A DNA stretch of 64,000 bases from Bacteroides salyersiae WAL 10018 = DSM 18765 = JCM 12988 (GTDB taxonomy: Bacteria > Bacteroidota > Bacteroidia > Bacteroidales > Bacteroidaceae), in assembly GCF_000381365.1 (NCBI RefSeq), contig NZ_KB905466.1, positions 677,443-741,442 on the forward strand. Direction: 5' to 3'. The position numbers and the translations under genes are program-made. A model generated the notes under the pieces. It was given only the letters and a program-made list of their open reading frames with translations. It was not told the DNA's origin and searched no databases. Shown here piece by piece: positions 1 through 8,571 of the stretch; positions within the stretch are counted from its first letter, which is position 1, and each line of letters starts with the position of its first letter.

Positions 1-1
1 T

Positions 2-175
2 TCACTTAGAAAGACTTTTGGTAGGCAGGTCTATAACATGAACAGTGATAATGCTGAACTTGCCTTAGTAAAGCTGATGGAACTATTCAACCATAGTTCT
101 GTTGCCATTACTAAAAGATACTTGGGGTTAAGACAGGAGGAAATATTGCAGACTTATGACTGTTTGAGCTTCTGA
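2..175 (+). CDS. Tyrosine recombinase/integrase, C-terminal fragment (5' end outside window)
   Basis: An open frame runs from the window edge to a TGA at 173-175 and gives 57 residues. It begins SLRKTFGRQV, which matches the second catalytic-arginine box of tyrosine recombinases. It continues with LFNHSS, the conserved His box, and KRYLGL, which carries the likely Tyr nucleophile. Only the catalytic C-terminus is inside the window. The enzyme would cut and rejoin DNA at an attachment site, so this edge probably belongs to an integrated element lying mostly to the left. An imperfect hairpin (arms at 179-187 and 227-236) follows the stop. The family call is fairly safe; which element it belongs to is unknown. 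Confidence 0.75.
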   Translation, partial: SLRKTFGRQVYNMNSDNAELALVKLMELFNHSSVAITKRYLGLRQEEILQTYDCLSF

Positions 176-598
176 TAATTGGGACAGGATTATTAAGATT
201 CACCTTATATGGTGGTCTGAATGGTTCTGTCCCCAATCCATGAAATATTGAGCTTAGATACATCTAAAGTCCAATCTTGGTAGTTTGGCATTTCAGCCTT
301 ATAGAAGTAAGTCAATTCCATTAATTTACAGAGTTTAGAACGATTTCAACTCTTATTAGTTAAGCCACAGGTAGCACTTCTTGAATATCCAACAATATGC
401 TGACTTAAAGATAGTAATTCAAGGCAGGTTAGAATATTCAGAATTCAGTCTTTATATAGGGAGAAGTGAATTTGATACCCACATGGATTTACAGAGTTCA
501 GATGCAACTCTGCTTAAATACCCTATTAATTCCCTGTTTAGTAACACAATAATTACTATTAATCTTCACTCCATGCTGATTGATTTAAAACCTTTTGT

Positions 599-606
599 TA
601 TCTTTG
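599..606 (+). promoter_or_regulatory. Putative promoter -7 element
   Basis: TATCTTTG matches the Bacteroides -7 consensus TAnnTTTG. No plausible coding start follows directly, but a strongly structured RNA candidate begins about 90 bases downstream. No clear -33 TTTG was found at the usual 19-21 base spacing. Confidence 0.45.
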
Positions 607-612
607 CACCAA

Positions 613-876
613 TTCCAATGAACTAATGAGATAGGGAGTTGGAAGGACATATTTAACGAAAGGTGTTATTGAAATTATCTTCTACTGACAAATTCTCGCA
701 AAATTTGAAATGGAGTGAAGATGGTAGCAATAGCACCCACATCATTTGTTATATACCTACCTTTTATAAGGTTTCTATATCTCAAACTGGTGTGGGGCTA
801 TTGTTTTATCCACTCCAAAGGCAATGCGAGAAGCCAGTCAGTAGGGTAAAACATATATAGTTCCCACACCTTTTTT
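613..876 (+). ncRNA. Structured RNA or attenuator candidate
   Basis: This AT-rich stretch folds on inspection into a long, interrupted stem. 693-700 pairs with 825-832, 711-717 with 811-817, and 728-741 with 791-803 (one bulged A at 735). 759-763 pairs with 768-772 as an inner hairpin. A second, mutually exclusive pairing joins GGTGTGGG (789-796) to CCCACACC (863-870), followed directly by six T residues (871-876), as in an intrinsic terminator. A TAnnTTTG promoter lies at 599-606. Either an independent small RNA of about 260 bases or a leader attenuating the gene at 926 would fit. Weak open frames inside it are not convincing. I do not recognise the RNA family; a 6S-like architecture is possible but unproven. 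Confidence 0.45.
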
Positions 877-925
877 ATTTTAAATAGCTTATCCATAGGG
901 AACAGGTAGGCATAATATCATTATT

Positions 926-1588
926 ATGGAATTAGTTAATAGTTTAAGTGCCAAAAGTCCTCTATGCTATGATACAGGGTGTAGATTATATATGCCTTCA
1001 TCATTCTTAGAGAAATCCTTTAAGTTACCATATATCGAATACACTACTAAAGGCAGAATAAGTAAGAAAGAACGAGAAGAAAAATATATTCTAAAAGAAT
1101 GGGATAAACTTAGATTCTTATATAACTGCATGAGTCAATGTACAGACTTTTGCATATCTCAAGATGAAGTAGATTACTTATTATCTGATTCCTTCAAGAC
1201 TTTATGTAACATATTTCAAAAAGCATACCCACCTGTTATTGATGAAGATGGATGCTTAATCATTAAATCTTTTGATGAGCCACCTAGAACTTATGTCCCT
1301 ATAGCTAATCATGTGGGAGAATATTGTAGATATAAAATAGAATATTTTCCAGAAGAGGGTACATTATATGTTCAAACCACTAAGAAAGGAGATACTAAGA
1401 GTGAAATTAGAAATCTTAAAGTTGAATGCTCATTCGAGTTTTATAAATATCTACAAATATATTGGGGCATAGCATATATTGAATACCTGTCTGAAGGGGG
1501 TGAATATAATTGTTGCCCTAAATATGAAACACGCAGAATTTATGACGCTATAGATAGAGGCATGATTAGAACAATGAAATCAATATAA
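926..1588 (+). CDS. Hypothetical protein, AT-rich
   Basis: This 220-residue open frame starts at an ATG about 50 bases after the T-tract of the structured RNA candidate. The product is soluble, without signal peptide or membrane segment, and is rich in Tyr, Lys and Glu with several Cys. I recognise no family. Base composition is clearly more AT-rich than the core genes after 3.5 kb, consistent with an acquired segment. It ends 5 bases before the lipoprotein gene at 1594. The last codons of this gene and the first of the next share a 15-bp direct repeat, so both encode M-K-S-I at the junction. Confidence 0.6.
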   Translation: MELVNSLSAKSPLCYDTGCRLYMPSSFLEKSFKLPYIEYTTKGRISKKEREEKYILKEWDKLRFLYNCMSQCTDFCISQDEVDYLLSDSFKTLCNIFQKAYPPVIDEDGCLIIKSFDEPPRTYVPIANHVGEYCRYKIEYFPEEGTLYVQTTKKGDTKSEIRNLKVECSFEFYKYLQIYWGIAYIEYLSEGGEYNCCPKYETRRIYDAIDRGMIRTMKSI

Positions 1589-1593
1589 TAACA

Positions 1594-2805
1594 ATGAAAT
1601 CAATTAGATTATTGGCAACCTCACTATTGGTTGCATTAAGCATGGGAGTTTGTTCCTGTGGGGACGATGAATTGGAGGTAAATCCACCTTTAACCAATGT
1701 AGAACAAATGTGCTTGGAATATGGAATTACAGACTATAAGAATATCGAATTGCTAAGTCTGTTTGAACATGGAAATAATACTATTATCAATTTAGGTCAA
1801 GCAAACTTCTCTGGACTAAAGGATGATAAGCTATGGCTTGCATCATTCAACGTAGAGAACAAATCACCTATTATTAATTGGACTGACGAGTTGCCATTTA
1901 ACAGGAATCGCAGAATTTACAAAGGCTATGGAGAATATGAAGATGTTACGATTCAACAGATAACTCTGTTACAAGTAATGCCATTCAATCAAGACTTTGT
2001 CGCATCATTAAGTTACAGCTTTGGAAAAGACTATAGCTACTATGCCTTACTTTTCAAACAGAGTTCACAAACTAAAGAAGTTCAAATTAAAGAGGGTGGT
2101 TTCGGCATAGGCTTATGGTACGAAAACTCTATCATAAACAACAGATGTTGCTACTCGCTGTCTGGAGATACTATCTATGTAGCAGAGAAAGGTTTTGGAT
2201 TTTCCAATAATGTAGGAACTCTCTATACTTCTGAACTTTTATCTTATGAAGAAGCAATCTACAGTCATAGAGATAATAAAGGCTTCTTCGTGGGTAAAAG
2301 AAGTTTTAAATTGGGAGAGGATTTATGGCATATCCAAGTACCACAGCTTAACGATGAACCTGCTGATGCCAAGATTGAGGTCAGTGTAGAAGATAAATCT
2401 ACGCCAGTTTGGAAGTTCAATGTCAATATTACACATTATGATGGGGCTAAGAAGAATGTAACATTTGAAGTAGATACTGATAATGGTACAATCAAAGGAC
2501 AGGATGATTATGCTTCCCTCATTATAGGTAAATGGAAGATGACAAGTGGTAATGCTGTTGCCACCCATGTAACTTATAAGAATGATGGTACATTTGAATA
2601 CACAAGTACAGAAGATGGCTCTTATAACGAAGTGGGCAAGTACAAGATAGACGGTAAGAAACTCTATGAAATGTACAGTGATGAAGATGAATGGATTATC
2701 AATGATATCCTGTTACTTAATTCAATGACCTTATCAGTGCAGGAATTGGAAGCTGATGGAGTTACCCCCACAGGTCAGAAGTACTCTTATCAGAGAGTGG
2801 AATAA
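1594..2805 (+). CDS. Lipoprotein with C-terminal lipocalin-like domain
   Basis: The 403-residue product starts with a lipoprotein signal peptide: a charged start, a hydrophobic run, then CSCGDDE near residues 21-27. It should be lipid-anchored, probably in the outer membrane. The central part (about 40-300) is beta-rich and unrecognised. The last 90 or so residues begin IIGKWKMTSG and continue with TYKNDGTFEY and GKYKIDGKKL, the pattern of Bacteroidota lipocalin-like domains. Ligand and role are unknown. It may be co-transcribed with the gene at 926, 5 bases upstream. Recognition of the signal and lipocalin-like end is good; function is open. Confidence 0.75.
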   Translation: MKSIRLLATSLLVALSMGVCSCGDDELEVNPPLTNVEQMCLEYGITDYKNIELLSLFEHGNNTIINLGQANFSGLKDDKLWLASFNVENKSPIINWTDELPFNRNRRIYKGYGEYEDVTIQQITLLQVMPFNQDFVASLSYSFGKDYSYYALLFKQSSQTKEVQIKEGGFGIGLWYENSIINNRCCYSLSGDTIYVAEKGFGFSNNVGTLYTSELLSYEEAIYSHRDNKGFFVGKRSFKLGEDLWHIQVPQLNDEPADAKIEVSVEDKSTPVWKFNVNITHYDGAKKNVTFEVDTDNGTIKGQDDYASLIIGKWKMTSGNAVATHVTYKNDGTFEYTSTEDGSYNEVGKYKIDGKKLYEMYSDEDEWIINDILLLNSMTLSVQELEADGVTPTGQKYSYQRVE

Positions 2806-2869
2806 AGGACTTATTCATACTAAAAGTGAGCAGCATTTGAGGAAACTCTTATGCTACTCTCTTCTATAA

Positions 2870-3241
2870 CTATTTCATAAATACAAAATAGACAGCCAAT
2901 ATTAAGCAAACAAAGGCAGCTACATGATTCCAGTGCAAAGCTTCACCTTTAAAGAATACAGTTGTAAAAACTGTGAATATAATAAGAGTTATTACTTCTT
3001 GAAGAACCTTCAACTGCATCAAGGAAAATGGTCCTCCATTACCAATATATCCAATGCGATTCGCTGGAATTTGACAAGAATACTCAAGAAAAGCAATTGA
3101 CCAACTAAAGGCTATTACCCCTATCAATGGAAGAGTAGCAAACCAAGAATATTCCTGTTTCATCTTTAAATGACCATACCAAGCAAAAGTCATGAAGACA
3201 TTCGATACTATAAGCAATAAAATTGTGTAGAGAGCTTTCAT
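2870..3241 (-). CDS. DUF486 (DMT-type) small membrane protein, intact copy
   Basis: The 123-residue protein has four hydrophobic segments and the DUF486 signature. It begins LLIVSNVFMTFAWYGHLK, has PANRIGYIGNGGPFS in the middle, and ends with LHWNHVAAFVCLILAVYFVF. Its length is normal for this small family of inner-membrane proteins related to drug/metabolite transporters; substrate is unknown. It lies directly downstream of a truncated paralogue (3276-3482) and TtcA on the same strand. No separate TAnnTTTG promoter was seen in the 34-base gap, so it may be read from the TtcA promoter. It probably belongs to the foreign segment at 1-3.3 kb. Confidence 0.8.
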   Translation of the reverse strand: MKALYTILLLIVSNVFMTFAWYGHLKMKQEYSWFATLPLIGVIAFSWSIAFLEYSCQIPANRIGYIGNGGPFSLMQLKVLQEVITLIIFTVFTTVFFKGEALHWNHVAAFVCLILAVYFVFMK

Positions 3242-3275
3242 ATTATTCTAATTCTACTATACATTATTATATATA

Positions 3276-3482
3276 TCAACGTAAAGTGTTAAATTCCCAG
3301 TTGGGTTTTTCTATTTTATTATACTCGGCAAGAGCAATCAGCCAGGAAAACAATATAACGCCATACAACGGCCAATTGCTTATCACTTTAGTCTCCTGCA
3401 ATTTTAAGTGCCCATACCATGCAAACGTCATGAATATATTCGAAACAATCAACAACGAAACAGCATAAATACCTTTCATCAT
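3276..3482 (-). pseudogene. DUF486 membrane protein, 3'-truncated paralogue
   Basis: The 68-residue frame matches the first 57 or so residues of the intact neighbour, sharing the VSNIFMTFAWYGHLK and GVI.FSW segments. It is not a recent copy: many residues differ. After AEY the similarity stops, and 13 unrelated residues follow before a stop. The missing half contains three of the expected conserved blocks, so the gene is broken. It starts 23 bases after TtcA, consistent with being the original chromosomal DUF486 gene of a ttcA-DUF486 operon. The break probably marks the junction with the foreign segment to the left. Confidence 0.7.
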
Positions 3483-3505
3483 ATTTTTTCTGCTTTTAAT
3501 ATAAC

Positions 3506-4252
3506 CTAATCTATTTTATCGGGTAATAACTCTTCCTGTACATTTGTCATACTTCCCCACAAGCTATAACGTGCTTCGGGATTCATCGCTTCAAGCTGTT
3601 GCAAAATACCTTTCATATCACTGCGACTCGACTGGGATTCATAAGGGCAGTTTTTCACCTGCTTCCGATATTCATGTAACGCAGCAAGCTCTGTCAGGTC
3701 TTTTTCGTGTACCAGACACATCGGACGGATGATGGTCATATCGAACTTTTTCATTGCCAACTTAGGAGGCATCGTAGAGAAAGCACCTTGAAAAGTTATA
3801 TTCATCAATAATGTTTCAAGGATATCATCCATATGATGTCCTAATGCTATTTTGTTGCATCCCTGCTCTTTGGCAACCGTAAAAAGAGCTTTCCGTCTAT
3901 TCCAGGAGCAAAGAAAACAAGGCGACTTACGAGTGTCGGTAGTTGGATCGAAAGAGGTCTCATACACCACCAAAGGCACTCCGAAAGCCTCGGTATGTGC
4001 TTTCAGATATTCCAAATCGCTCTGATAAGGAATATTTTTCATTACTACATGTACGGCTACGACCGAAAATCGGGGTTTGAATATTTTCGCCCGCTTTCCC
4101 AATAACTCGACTAAGGCCAGTGAATCCTTTCCGCCCGAAAGACCGATTAGGATTTTATCACCTTCTTCTATCAGCCCATACTGCACCACTCCCTTATTAA
4201 ACCGCCGCTCAATGCCGCGCAAGGTCTGTTCTTCTTCTGTAAACTTTGCCAT
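3506..4252 (-). CDS. ttcA: TtcA-family tRNA thiolase (PP-loop ATPase)
   Basis: The 248-residue cytosolic protein belongs to the PP-loop ATPases that adenylate tRNA bases before sulfur transfer. The PP-loop SGGKDS is at residues 39-44. The Cys pair PCFLC is at 112 and 115, the GHHMDD metal/ATP motif is near 138-143, and a third Cys (NCPYES) is near 202. In TtcA these three Cys hold an iron-sulfur cluster. The family makes 2-thiocytidine at tRNA position 32. The start follows a TAnnTTTG box at 4270-4277. Assignment to TtcA rather than TilS or another PP-loop branch rests on the CxxC and third Cys. Confidence 0.82.
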   Translation of the reverse strand: MAKFTEEEQTLRGIERRFNKGVVQYGLIEEGDKILIGLSGGKDSLALVELLGKRAKIFKPRFSVVAVHVVMKNIPYQSDLEYLKAHTEAFGVPLVVYETSFDPTTDTRKSPCFLCSWNRRKALFTVAKEQGCNKIALGHHMDDILETLLMNITFQGAFSTMPPKLAMKKFDMTIIRPMCLVHEKDLTELAALHEYRKQVKNCPYESQSSRSDMKGILQQLEAMNPEARYSLWGSMTNVQEELLPDKID

Positions 4253-4269
4253 ATTTATAAAATCGGCTG

Positions 4270-4277
4270 CAAAAGTA
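4270..4277 (-). promoter_or_regulatory. Promoter -7 element for the ttcA operon
   Basis: Read on the minus strand this is TACTTTTG, a match to TAnnTTTG, 18 bases upstream of the ttcA ATG. Confidence 0.6.
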
Positions 4278-4352
4278 AGCGAAAAGAATGATTTAAAGAA
4301 GAATTAACATAATAGAATAACAGTAAAACAGAGAATATTCCCGATTAATTTG

Positions 4353-4458
4353 TATTTTTGAACTTCTGAATTGCTACAAGTCACAAACCCTTGGTAGCAA
4401 GTAGTTTTGCAAAAGAGCAACGGACTCATTATCGGTCTTCCTTTGTTCGTAACTTGTA
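4353..4458 (+). promoter_or_regulatory. Promoter and structured leader of the TPR-NfeD-floA run
   Basis: TATTTTTG at 4353-4360 fits the TAnnTTTG -7 element and leaves a leader of about 100 bases before the ATG at 4471. In the leader, TTGCTAC (4371-4377) can pair with GTAGCAA (4394-4400). Alternatively TACAAGT (4375-4381) can pair with ACTTGTA (4452-4458), just before the start codon. The two pairings exclude each other. Confidence 0.4.
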
Positions 4459-4470
4459 ACTTAAAAGACA

Positions 4471-5901
4471 ATGAAGAAAAAACATATCTTATTCTTTTTA
4501 TTCTGCTTTGTACTGATAGGCATTTCTGCACAAACACTGGAGCAGGCTAAAGTCATGTTCAACAAAAAACAATACAGCGAGGCCAAGCCTGTTTTCAAGA
4601 AATACGTAAAATCTCAACCGGCTAACGGCAATTATAATTTGTGGTACGGTGTCTGCTGCCTGAAGACAGGAGAACCGCAGGAAGCCGTGAAATATTTAGA
4701 AACAGCCGTCAAGAAGCGCATTCCCAGCGGACAATTGTACTTGGCAGAAACTTACAATGACCTGTATCGCTTTGAAGACGCCGTTAAAAATTACGAAGCT
4801 TACATAGAAGATCTTACCAAAAAGAAAAAACCGACCGAAGAAGCCGAGAAGTTATTGGACAAGGCCAAAGCCAATCTCCGTATGTTGAAAGGTGTGGAAG
4901 AGGTATGCATCATCGACAGTTTTGTTGTAGATAAAGCGAACTTTCTCGATACTTATAAAATAAGCGAAGAATCAGGAAAGTTGTTCACGTATAATAAATT
5001 CTTCAAAACAGAAGGAGACCATCCGGGAACTGTGTATGAAACCGAACTCGCCAACAAGATATATTATAGCGAAAAGGATAAGAACGGTTTGCTCAATATT
5101 TTTTCTAAAAATAAAATGCTCGATGAATGGAGCAAGGGATGGGAACTTCCAAGTAGCATAAACGCTTCGGGAAATACAAACTATCCATACGTCTTGACAG
5201 ATGGAGTAACCATTTATTACGCTTCGGACGGAGAAAGCTCCATCGGTGGATATGATATCTTCGTAACACGTTATAACACGGCCACCGATACGTACATGAG
5301 ACCGGAAAATGTGGGTATGCCTTTCAATTCTCCATACAATGATTATATGTATGTGATCGATGAATACAACAATTTAGGTTGGTTTGCCTCAGACCGCTAT
5401 CAACCGGAGGGGAAAGTCTGCATCTATGTTTTTATTCCGAACGAATCCAAGCAAGTATATAATTACGAAGCAATGGACCCGAAGCAAATAGTAGCCCTTG
5501 CCCAACTTCATTCGCTGAAAACAACCTGGAAAGATCAAAAGGAAGTGGATAGCGCCCGGAAAAGGCTGGAAGATGCCATCAATCATAAGCCTCAGGAACA
5601 GTTTGTAGCTGATTTTGAATTTGTGATCGATGATCATGCAACGTACTATCACCTGGATGATTTCAAATCTCCACAAGCGAAAGATCTCTTCAAAAGATAT
5701 CAGACAAAAGAAAAAGATTATCGCCAGCAAGAAAATAAGCTGGACAACCAACGGCAGTGGTATGCACGTGCCAATAAAGAAGAAAAAGCTAAAATAGCTC
5801 CCTCTATCCTCGATCTTGAAAAACGGGTAAGACAAATGTCCCGTGAACTTGATGAAGAGGCTATCATCATCCGCAATACAGAAATACAATATAAAAAATA
5901 A
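4471..5901 (+). CDS. Exported TPR protein with PD40-like propeller repeats
   Basis: The 476-residue protein has a signal peptide (hydrophobic run FFLFCFVLIG ending near ISAQ). Tetratricopeptide-like helices follow at about 25-135 (AKVMFNKKQYSEAKPVFKKY and similar). A region with PD40/WD40-like beta strands (YPYVLTDGVTIYYASDGESS and similar) spans about 150-320. A charged helical C-terminus, likely coiled coil, spans about 390-476. It is probably periplasmic. It lies 7 bases upstream of nfeD and then floA, so it is the first gene of an apparent operon. A similar TPR/PD40 layout occurs in proteins linked to the Bacteroidota envelope and OmpA-like partners. Precise function is not known. Confidence 0.75.
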   Translation: MKKKHILFFLFCFVLIGISAQTLEQAKVMFNKKQYSEAKPVFKKYVKSQPANGNYNLWYGVCCLKTGEPQEAVKYLETAVKKRIPSGQLYLAETYNDLYRFEDAVKNYEAYIEDLTKKKKPTEEAEKLLDKAKANLRMLKGVEEVCIIDSFVVDKANFLDTYKISEESGKLFTYNKFFKTEGDHPGTVYETELANKIYYSEKDKNGLLNIFSKNKMLDEWSKGWELPSSINASGNTNYPYVLTDGVTIYYASDGESSIGGYDIFVTRYNTATDTYMRPENVGMPFNSPYNDYMYVIDEYNNLGWFASDRYQPEGKVCIYVFIPNESKQVYNYEAMDPKQIVALAQLHSLKTTWKDQKEVDSARKRLEDAINHKPQEQFVADFEFVIDDHATYYHLDDFKSPQAKDLFKRYQTKEKDYRQQENKLDNQRQWYARANKEEKAKIAPSILDLEKRVRQMSRELDEEAIIIRNTEIQYKK

Positions 5902-5908
5902 CAAAACT

Positions 5909-6379
5909 ATGGACGTACTGATAATCATTGTACTCATCATCGCTGCAGTTATACTGTTTCTGGTGGAGTTATTCGTTATTCCGGGAATCAGCTTTGCAGG
6001 GATCGCAGCACTGGGATGTATTATTTTTGCCAACTATTATGCATTTGCCAATCTCGGTACGGGGGCAGGATTTATCACATTGGTCGTATCGGGTGTGGCC
6101 TGCGTCGGCTCACTGGTCGGTTTCATGCGTTCAAAAACACTGGACAAGCTGGCTCTAAAGAAAGATATAACTTCCAAAATAGACAACAGTGCCGCAAATA
6201 AAATCAAAGTAGGCGATATGGGTATAACCACCACCCGCCTGGCACAAATCGGTTATGCCGAAATTGAAGGTAACATCATAGAAGTAAAATCGACAGAAGG
6301 ATTGCTGGACGAGAAGACTCCGATTATCGTTAACCGTATCGCTGACGGCACTATCTTTGTAGAAAAACAAAAACCATAA
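5909..6379 (+). CDS. NfeD-family membrane protein
   Basis: The ATG at 5909 is preferred over an upstream in-frame ATG at 5843, which would lie inside the preceding gene. It gives 156 residues. Three closely spaced hydrophobic segments occupy about 3-70 (IIVLIIAAVILFLVELFVIPG and following). A soluble C-terminal OB-fold-like domain spans about 95-156, with KVGDMGITTTRL and EVKSTEG. This is the short NfeD type that pairs with flotillin-like proteins. Its position 24 bases upstream of floA supports the assignment. It probably helps FloA organise membrane domains. Confidence 0.85.
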   Translation: MDVLIIIVLIIAAVILFLVELFVIPGISFAGIAALGCIIFANYYAFANLGTGAGFITLVVSGVACVGSLVGFMRSKTLDKLALKKDITSKIDNSAANKIKVGDMGITTTRLAQIGYAEIEGNIIEVKSTEGLLDEKTPIIVNRIADGTIFVEKQKP

Positions 6380-6403
6380 TATTCACTTAATTCAAAACTC
6401 ATC

Positions 6404-7405
6404 ATGAATATCGAACCCATGTATCTGACTATCTTACTGATAGCGGGAGGTATTATTCTCCTGGTTCTCTTTTTTCATTATGTGCCTTTTTTCCTTTGGC
6501 TATCGGCCAAAGTATCAGGAGTAAACATCTCATTGGTACAACTTTTCCTCATGCGTATCCGTAATGTTCCGCCGTATATCATTGTGCCGGGCATGATCGA
6601 AGCCCACAAAGCCGGATTAAACAAAATCACCCGTGACGAACTCGAAGCACATTACTTGGCCGGAGGACATGTAGAACGGGTAGTACATGCGCTCGTATCT
6701 GCCTCAAAAGCCAATATAGAACTTCCGTTCCAGATGGCAACTGCCATTGACTTGGCAGGACGTGACGTATTCGAAGCTGTACAGATGTCTGTTAATCCGA
6801 AAGTGATCGACACACCCCCTGTAACTGCCGTTGCCAAAGACGGCATCCAGTTGATAGCCAAAGCCCGTGTAACGGTACGTGCCAATATCCGCCAGTTAGT
6901 AGGTGGTGCGGGCGAAGATACGATTCTGGCCCGTGTAGGCGAAGGTATTGTGTCTTCTATCGGTTCTTCCGAAAACCACAAATCGGTTCTTGAGAATCCG
7001 GACTCCATTTCCAAACTGGTGTTACGCAAAGGACTCGATGCAGGAACGGCTTTTGAAATCCTGTCTATCGATATCGCCGATATCGATATAGGTAAAAACA
7101 TCGGTGCCGCCCTTCAGATAGACCAAGCCAATGCCGATAAAAACATTGCACAAGCCAAAGCGGAGGAACGCCGCGCAATGGCGGTAGCCACCGAACAGGA
7201 AATGAAAGCAAAAGCAGAAGAAGCACGGGCTAATGTGATTCAGGCAGAAGCGGAAATTCCTAAAGCAATCGCAGAAGCTTTCCGTAGCGGCAACTTAGGT
7301 ATTATGGATTATTACAAGATAAAAAATATTCAAGCCGATACTTCCATGCGCGAAAATATAGCAAAACCGATCGGTGGAAATACGAACATGCCGCTTGGTG
7401 ATTAA
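6404..7405 (+). CDS. floA: Flotillin-like protein FloA
   Basis: The 333-residue protein has an N-terminal hydrophobic membrane hairpin (about 6-30) and an SPFH-like domain. It has the FloA hallmark [18 protein letters not shown] near residues 55-75 and [18 protein letters not shown] near 77-97. A long Ala/Glu-rich coiled coil (about 235-300) follows. Length and sequence fit the UPF0365/FloA family along its whole length. FloA scaffolds functional membrane microdomains. It follows nfeD by 24 bases, the standard pairing. No irregularity was seen. Confidence 0.95.
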   Translation: MNIEPMYLTILLIAGGIILLVLFFHYVPFFLWLSAKVSGVNISLVQLFLMRIRNVPPYIIVPGMIEAHKAGLNKITRDELEAHYLAGGHVERVVHALVSASKANIELPFQMATAIDLAGRDVFEAVQMSVNPKVIDTPPVTAVAKDGIQLIAKARVTVRANIRQLVGGAGEDTILARVGEGIVSSIGSSENHKSVLENPDSISKLVLRKGLDAGTAFEILSIDIADIDIGKNIGAALQIDQANADKNIAQAKAEERRAMAVATEQEMKAKAEEARANVIQAEAEIPKAIAEAFRSGNLGIMDYYKIKNIQADTSMRENIAKPIGGNTNMPLGD

Positions 7406-7437
7406 TCCATCGCCACAAAATGATGCAGAGTTTCATA

Positions 7438-7680
7438 AGAACCTGTTTAAATTTTACTCAGCATTATTTTAAAAGTTATTTTTGAGGATGTTTTTCTGTT
7501 TTTAAAGGAGGATAGCGGGCTATCTGACGAATGAAAGCAGGAAAACAGACCGAAAATGAGCTTAAAATAAACTGATAAAACTTTTTAGGGGAAAATGTAA
7601 GCAGGCTCGAAGGTTTTCATTTTTAATAAACACTTTGTGGAGCTCTGTGTTATTTTTATAGAGAACTTGTTTAAAACTTA
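7438..7680. repeat. Intergenic hairpin element bounded by direct repeats (MITE-like candidate)
   Basis: The 287-base gap between floA and the phosphorylase carries near-identical sequences at its edges: AGAACCTGTTTAAATTTTA (7438-7456) and AGAACTTGTTTAAAACTTA (7662-7680), in direct orientation. Between them TCTGTTTT (7495-7502) pairs with AAAACAGA (7542-7549). GATAG (7511-7515) pairs with CTATC (7520-7524) inside that stem. No open frame is convincing. A dispersed non-autonomous repeat or a structured leader of the next gene are both possible. Confidence 0.4.
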
Positions 7681-7692
7681 ATCCTTATAAAC

Positions 7693-8571
7693 ATGAAAAA
7701 GTATTTTCCTTCCTCGGAGTTGATCATCAATGAAGACGGATCTGTATTCCATCTCCACGTGAAACCGGAACAACTGGCCGACAAAGTCATTTTAGTGGGT
7801 GATCCCGGACGTGTGGCACTCGTAGCTTCTCATTTTGAGAATAAAGAATTCGAGGTAGAAAGCCGCGAATTTAAAACGGTCACAGGAACCTATAAAGGCA
7901 AGCGTATTACGGTTGTCTCTACCGGTATCGGTTGCGACAATATCGACATCGTCATGAACGAATTGGACGCATTGGCCAATATCGATTTTCAAACTCGTGA
8001 AGAGAAAGAACACCTTCGCTCATTGGAATTAGTGCGCATCGGCACTTGCGGGGGATTACAGCCCAATACTCCGGTCGGTACTTTCGTCTGCTCACAAAAA
8101 TCAATCGGATTTGACGGATTGCTGAACTTCTATGCCGGACGTAACGCTGTTTGTGACCTTGCTTTCGAACGAGCTTTCCTGAACCATATGGGATGGTCGG
8201 GCAACATGTGCGCCCCCGCCCCTTATGTGATTGATGCCAATGCCGAGTTGATTGACCGGATTGCAAAAGAAGATATGGTACGTGGTGTGACTATCGCTGC
8301 GGGAGGGTTCTTCGGTCCACAGGGACGTGAACTGCGTGTACCGTTGGCTGATCCCAATCAAAACGACAAGATTGAGAAGTTTGAATACAACGGCTTCAAA
8401 ATTACGAATTTCGAAATGGAGAGCTCCGCTCTTGCAGGACTGGGCAGATTGATGGGACACAAGGCTATGACTGTGTGCATGGTAATAGCCAATCGTTTGA
8501 TTAAAGAAGCGAACACCGGTTATAAGAATACCATCGATACTTTGATTAAAACCGTTCTCGATAGAATCTGA
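7693..8571 (+). CDS. Nucleoside phosphorylase (uridine phosphorylase-like)
   Basis: The 292-residue cytosolic enzyme has the phosphate-binding GDPGR (about 37-41) and VVSTGIGCDN near 75-85. It has RIGTCGG near 116 and the nucleoside-binding FEMESSAL near 239. These are hallmarks of the PNP/UDP phosphorylase family, which splits ribonucleosides with phosphate to a free base and ribose 1-phosphate. A uridine phosphorylase-like role is most likely, but purine use cannot be excluded. The stop overlaps the next start (TGATG), suggesting translational coupling with the exonuclease. Confidence 0.85.
   Translation: MKKYFPSSELIINEDGSVFHLHVKPEQLADKVILVGDPGRVALVASHFENKEFEVESREFKTVTGTYKGKRITVVSTGIGCDNIDIVMNELDALANIDFQTREEKEHLRSLELVRIGTCGGLQPNTPVGTFVCSQKSIGFDGLLNFYAGRNAVCDLAFERAFLNHMGWSGNMCAPAPYVIDANAELIDRIAKEDMVRGVTIAAGGFFGPQGRELRVPLADPNQNDKIEKFEYNGFKITNFEMESSALAGLGRLMGHKAMTVCMVIANRLIKEANTGYKNTIDTLIKTVLDRI

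Noticed and set aside
381..860. Two short frames (81 and 65 codons) near the left end
   Set aside because: They coincide with a promoter and a strongly paired RNA structure; neither product has features of a protein.
5389..6033. Minus-strand frame of 214 codons across the TPR and NfeD genes
   Set aside because: It overlaps two well-supported genes and has only low-complexity hydrophobic sequence.
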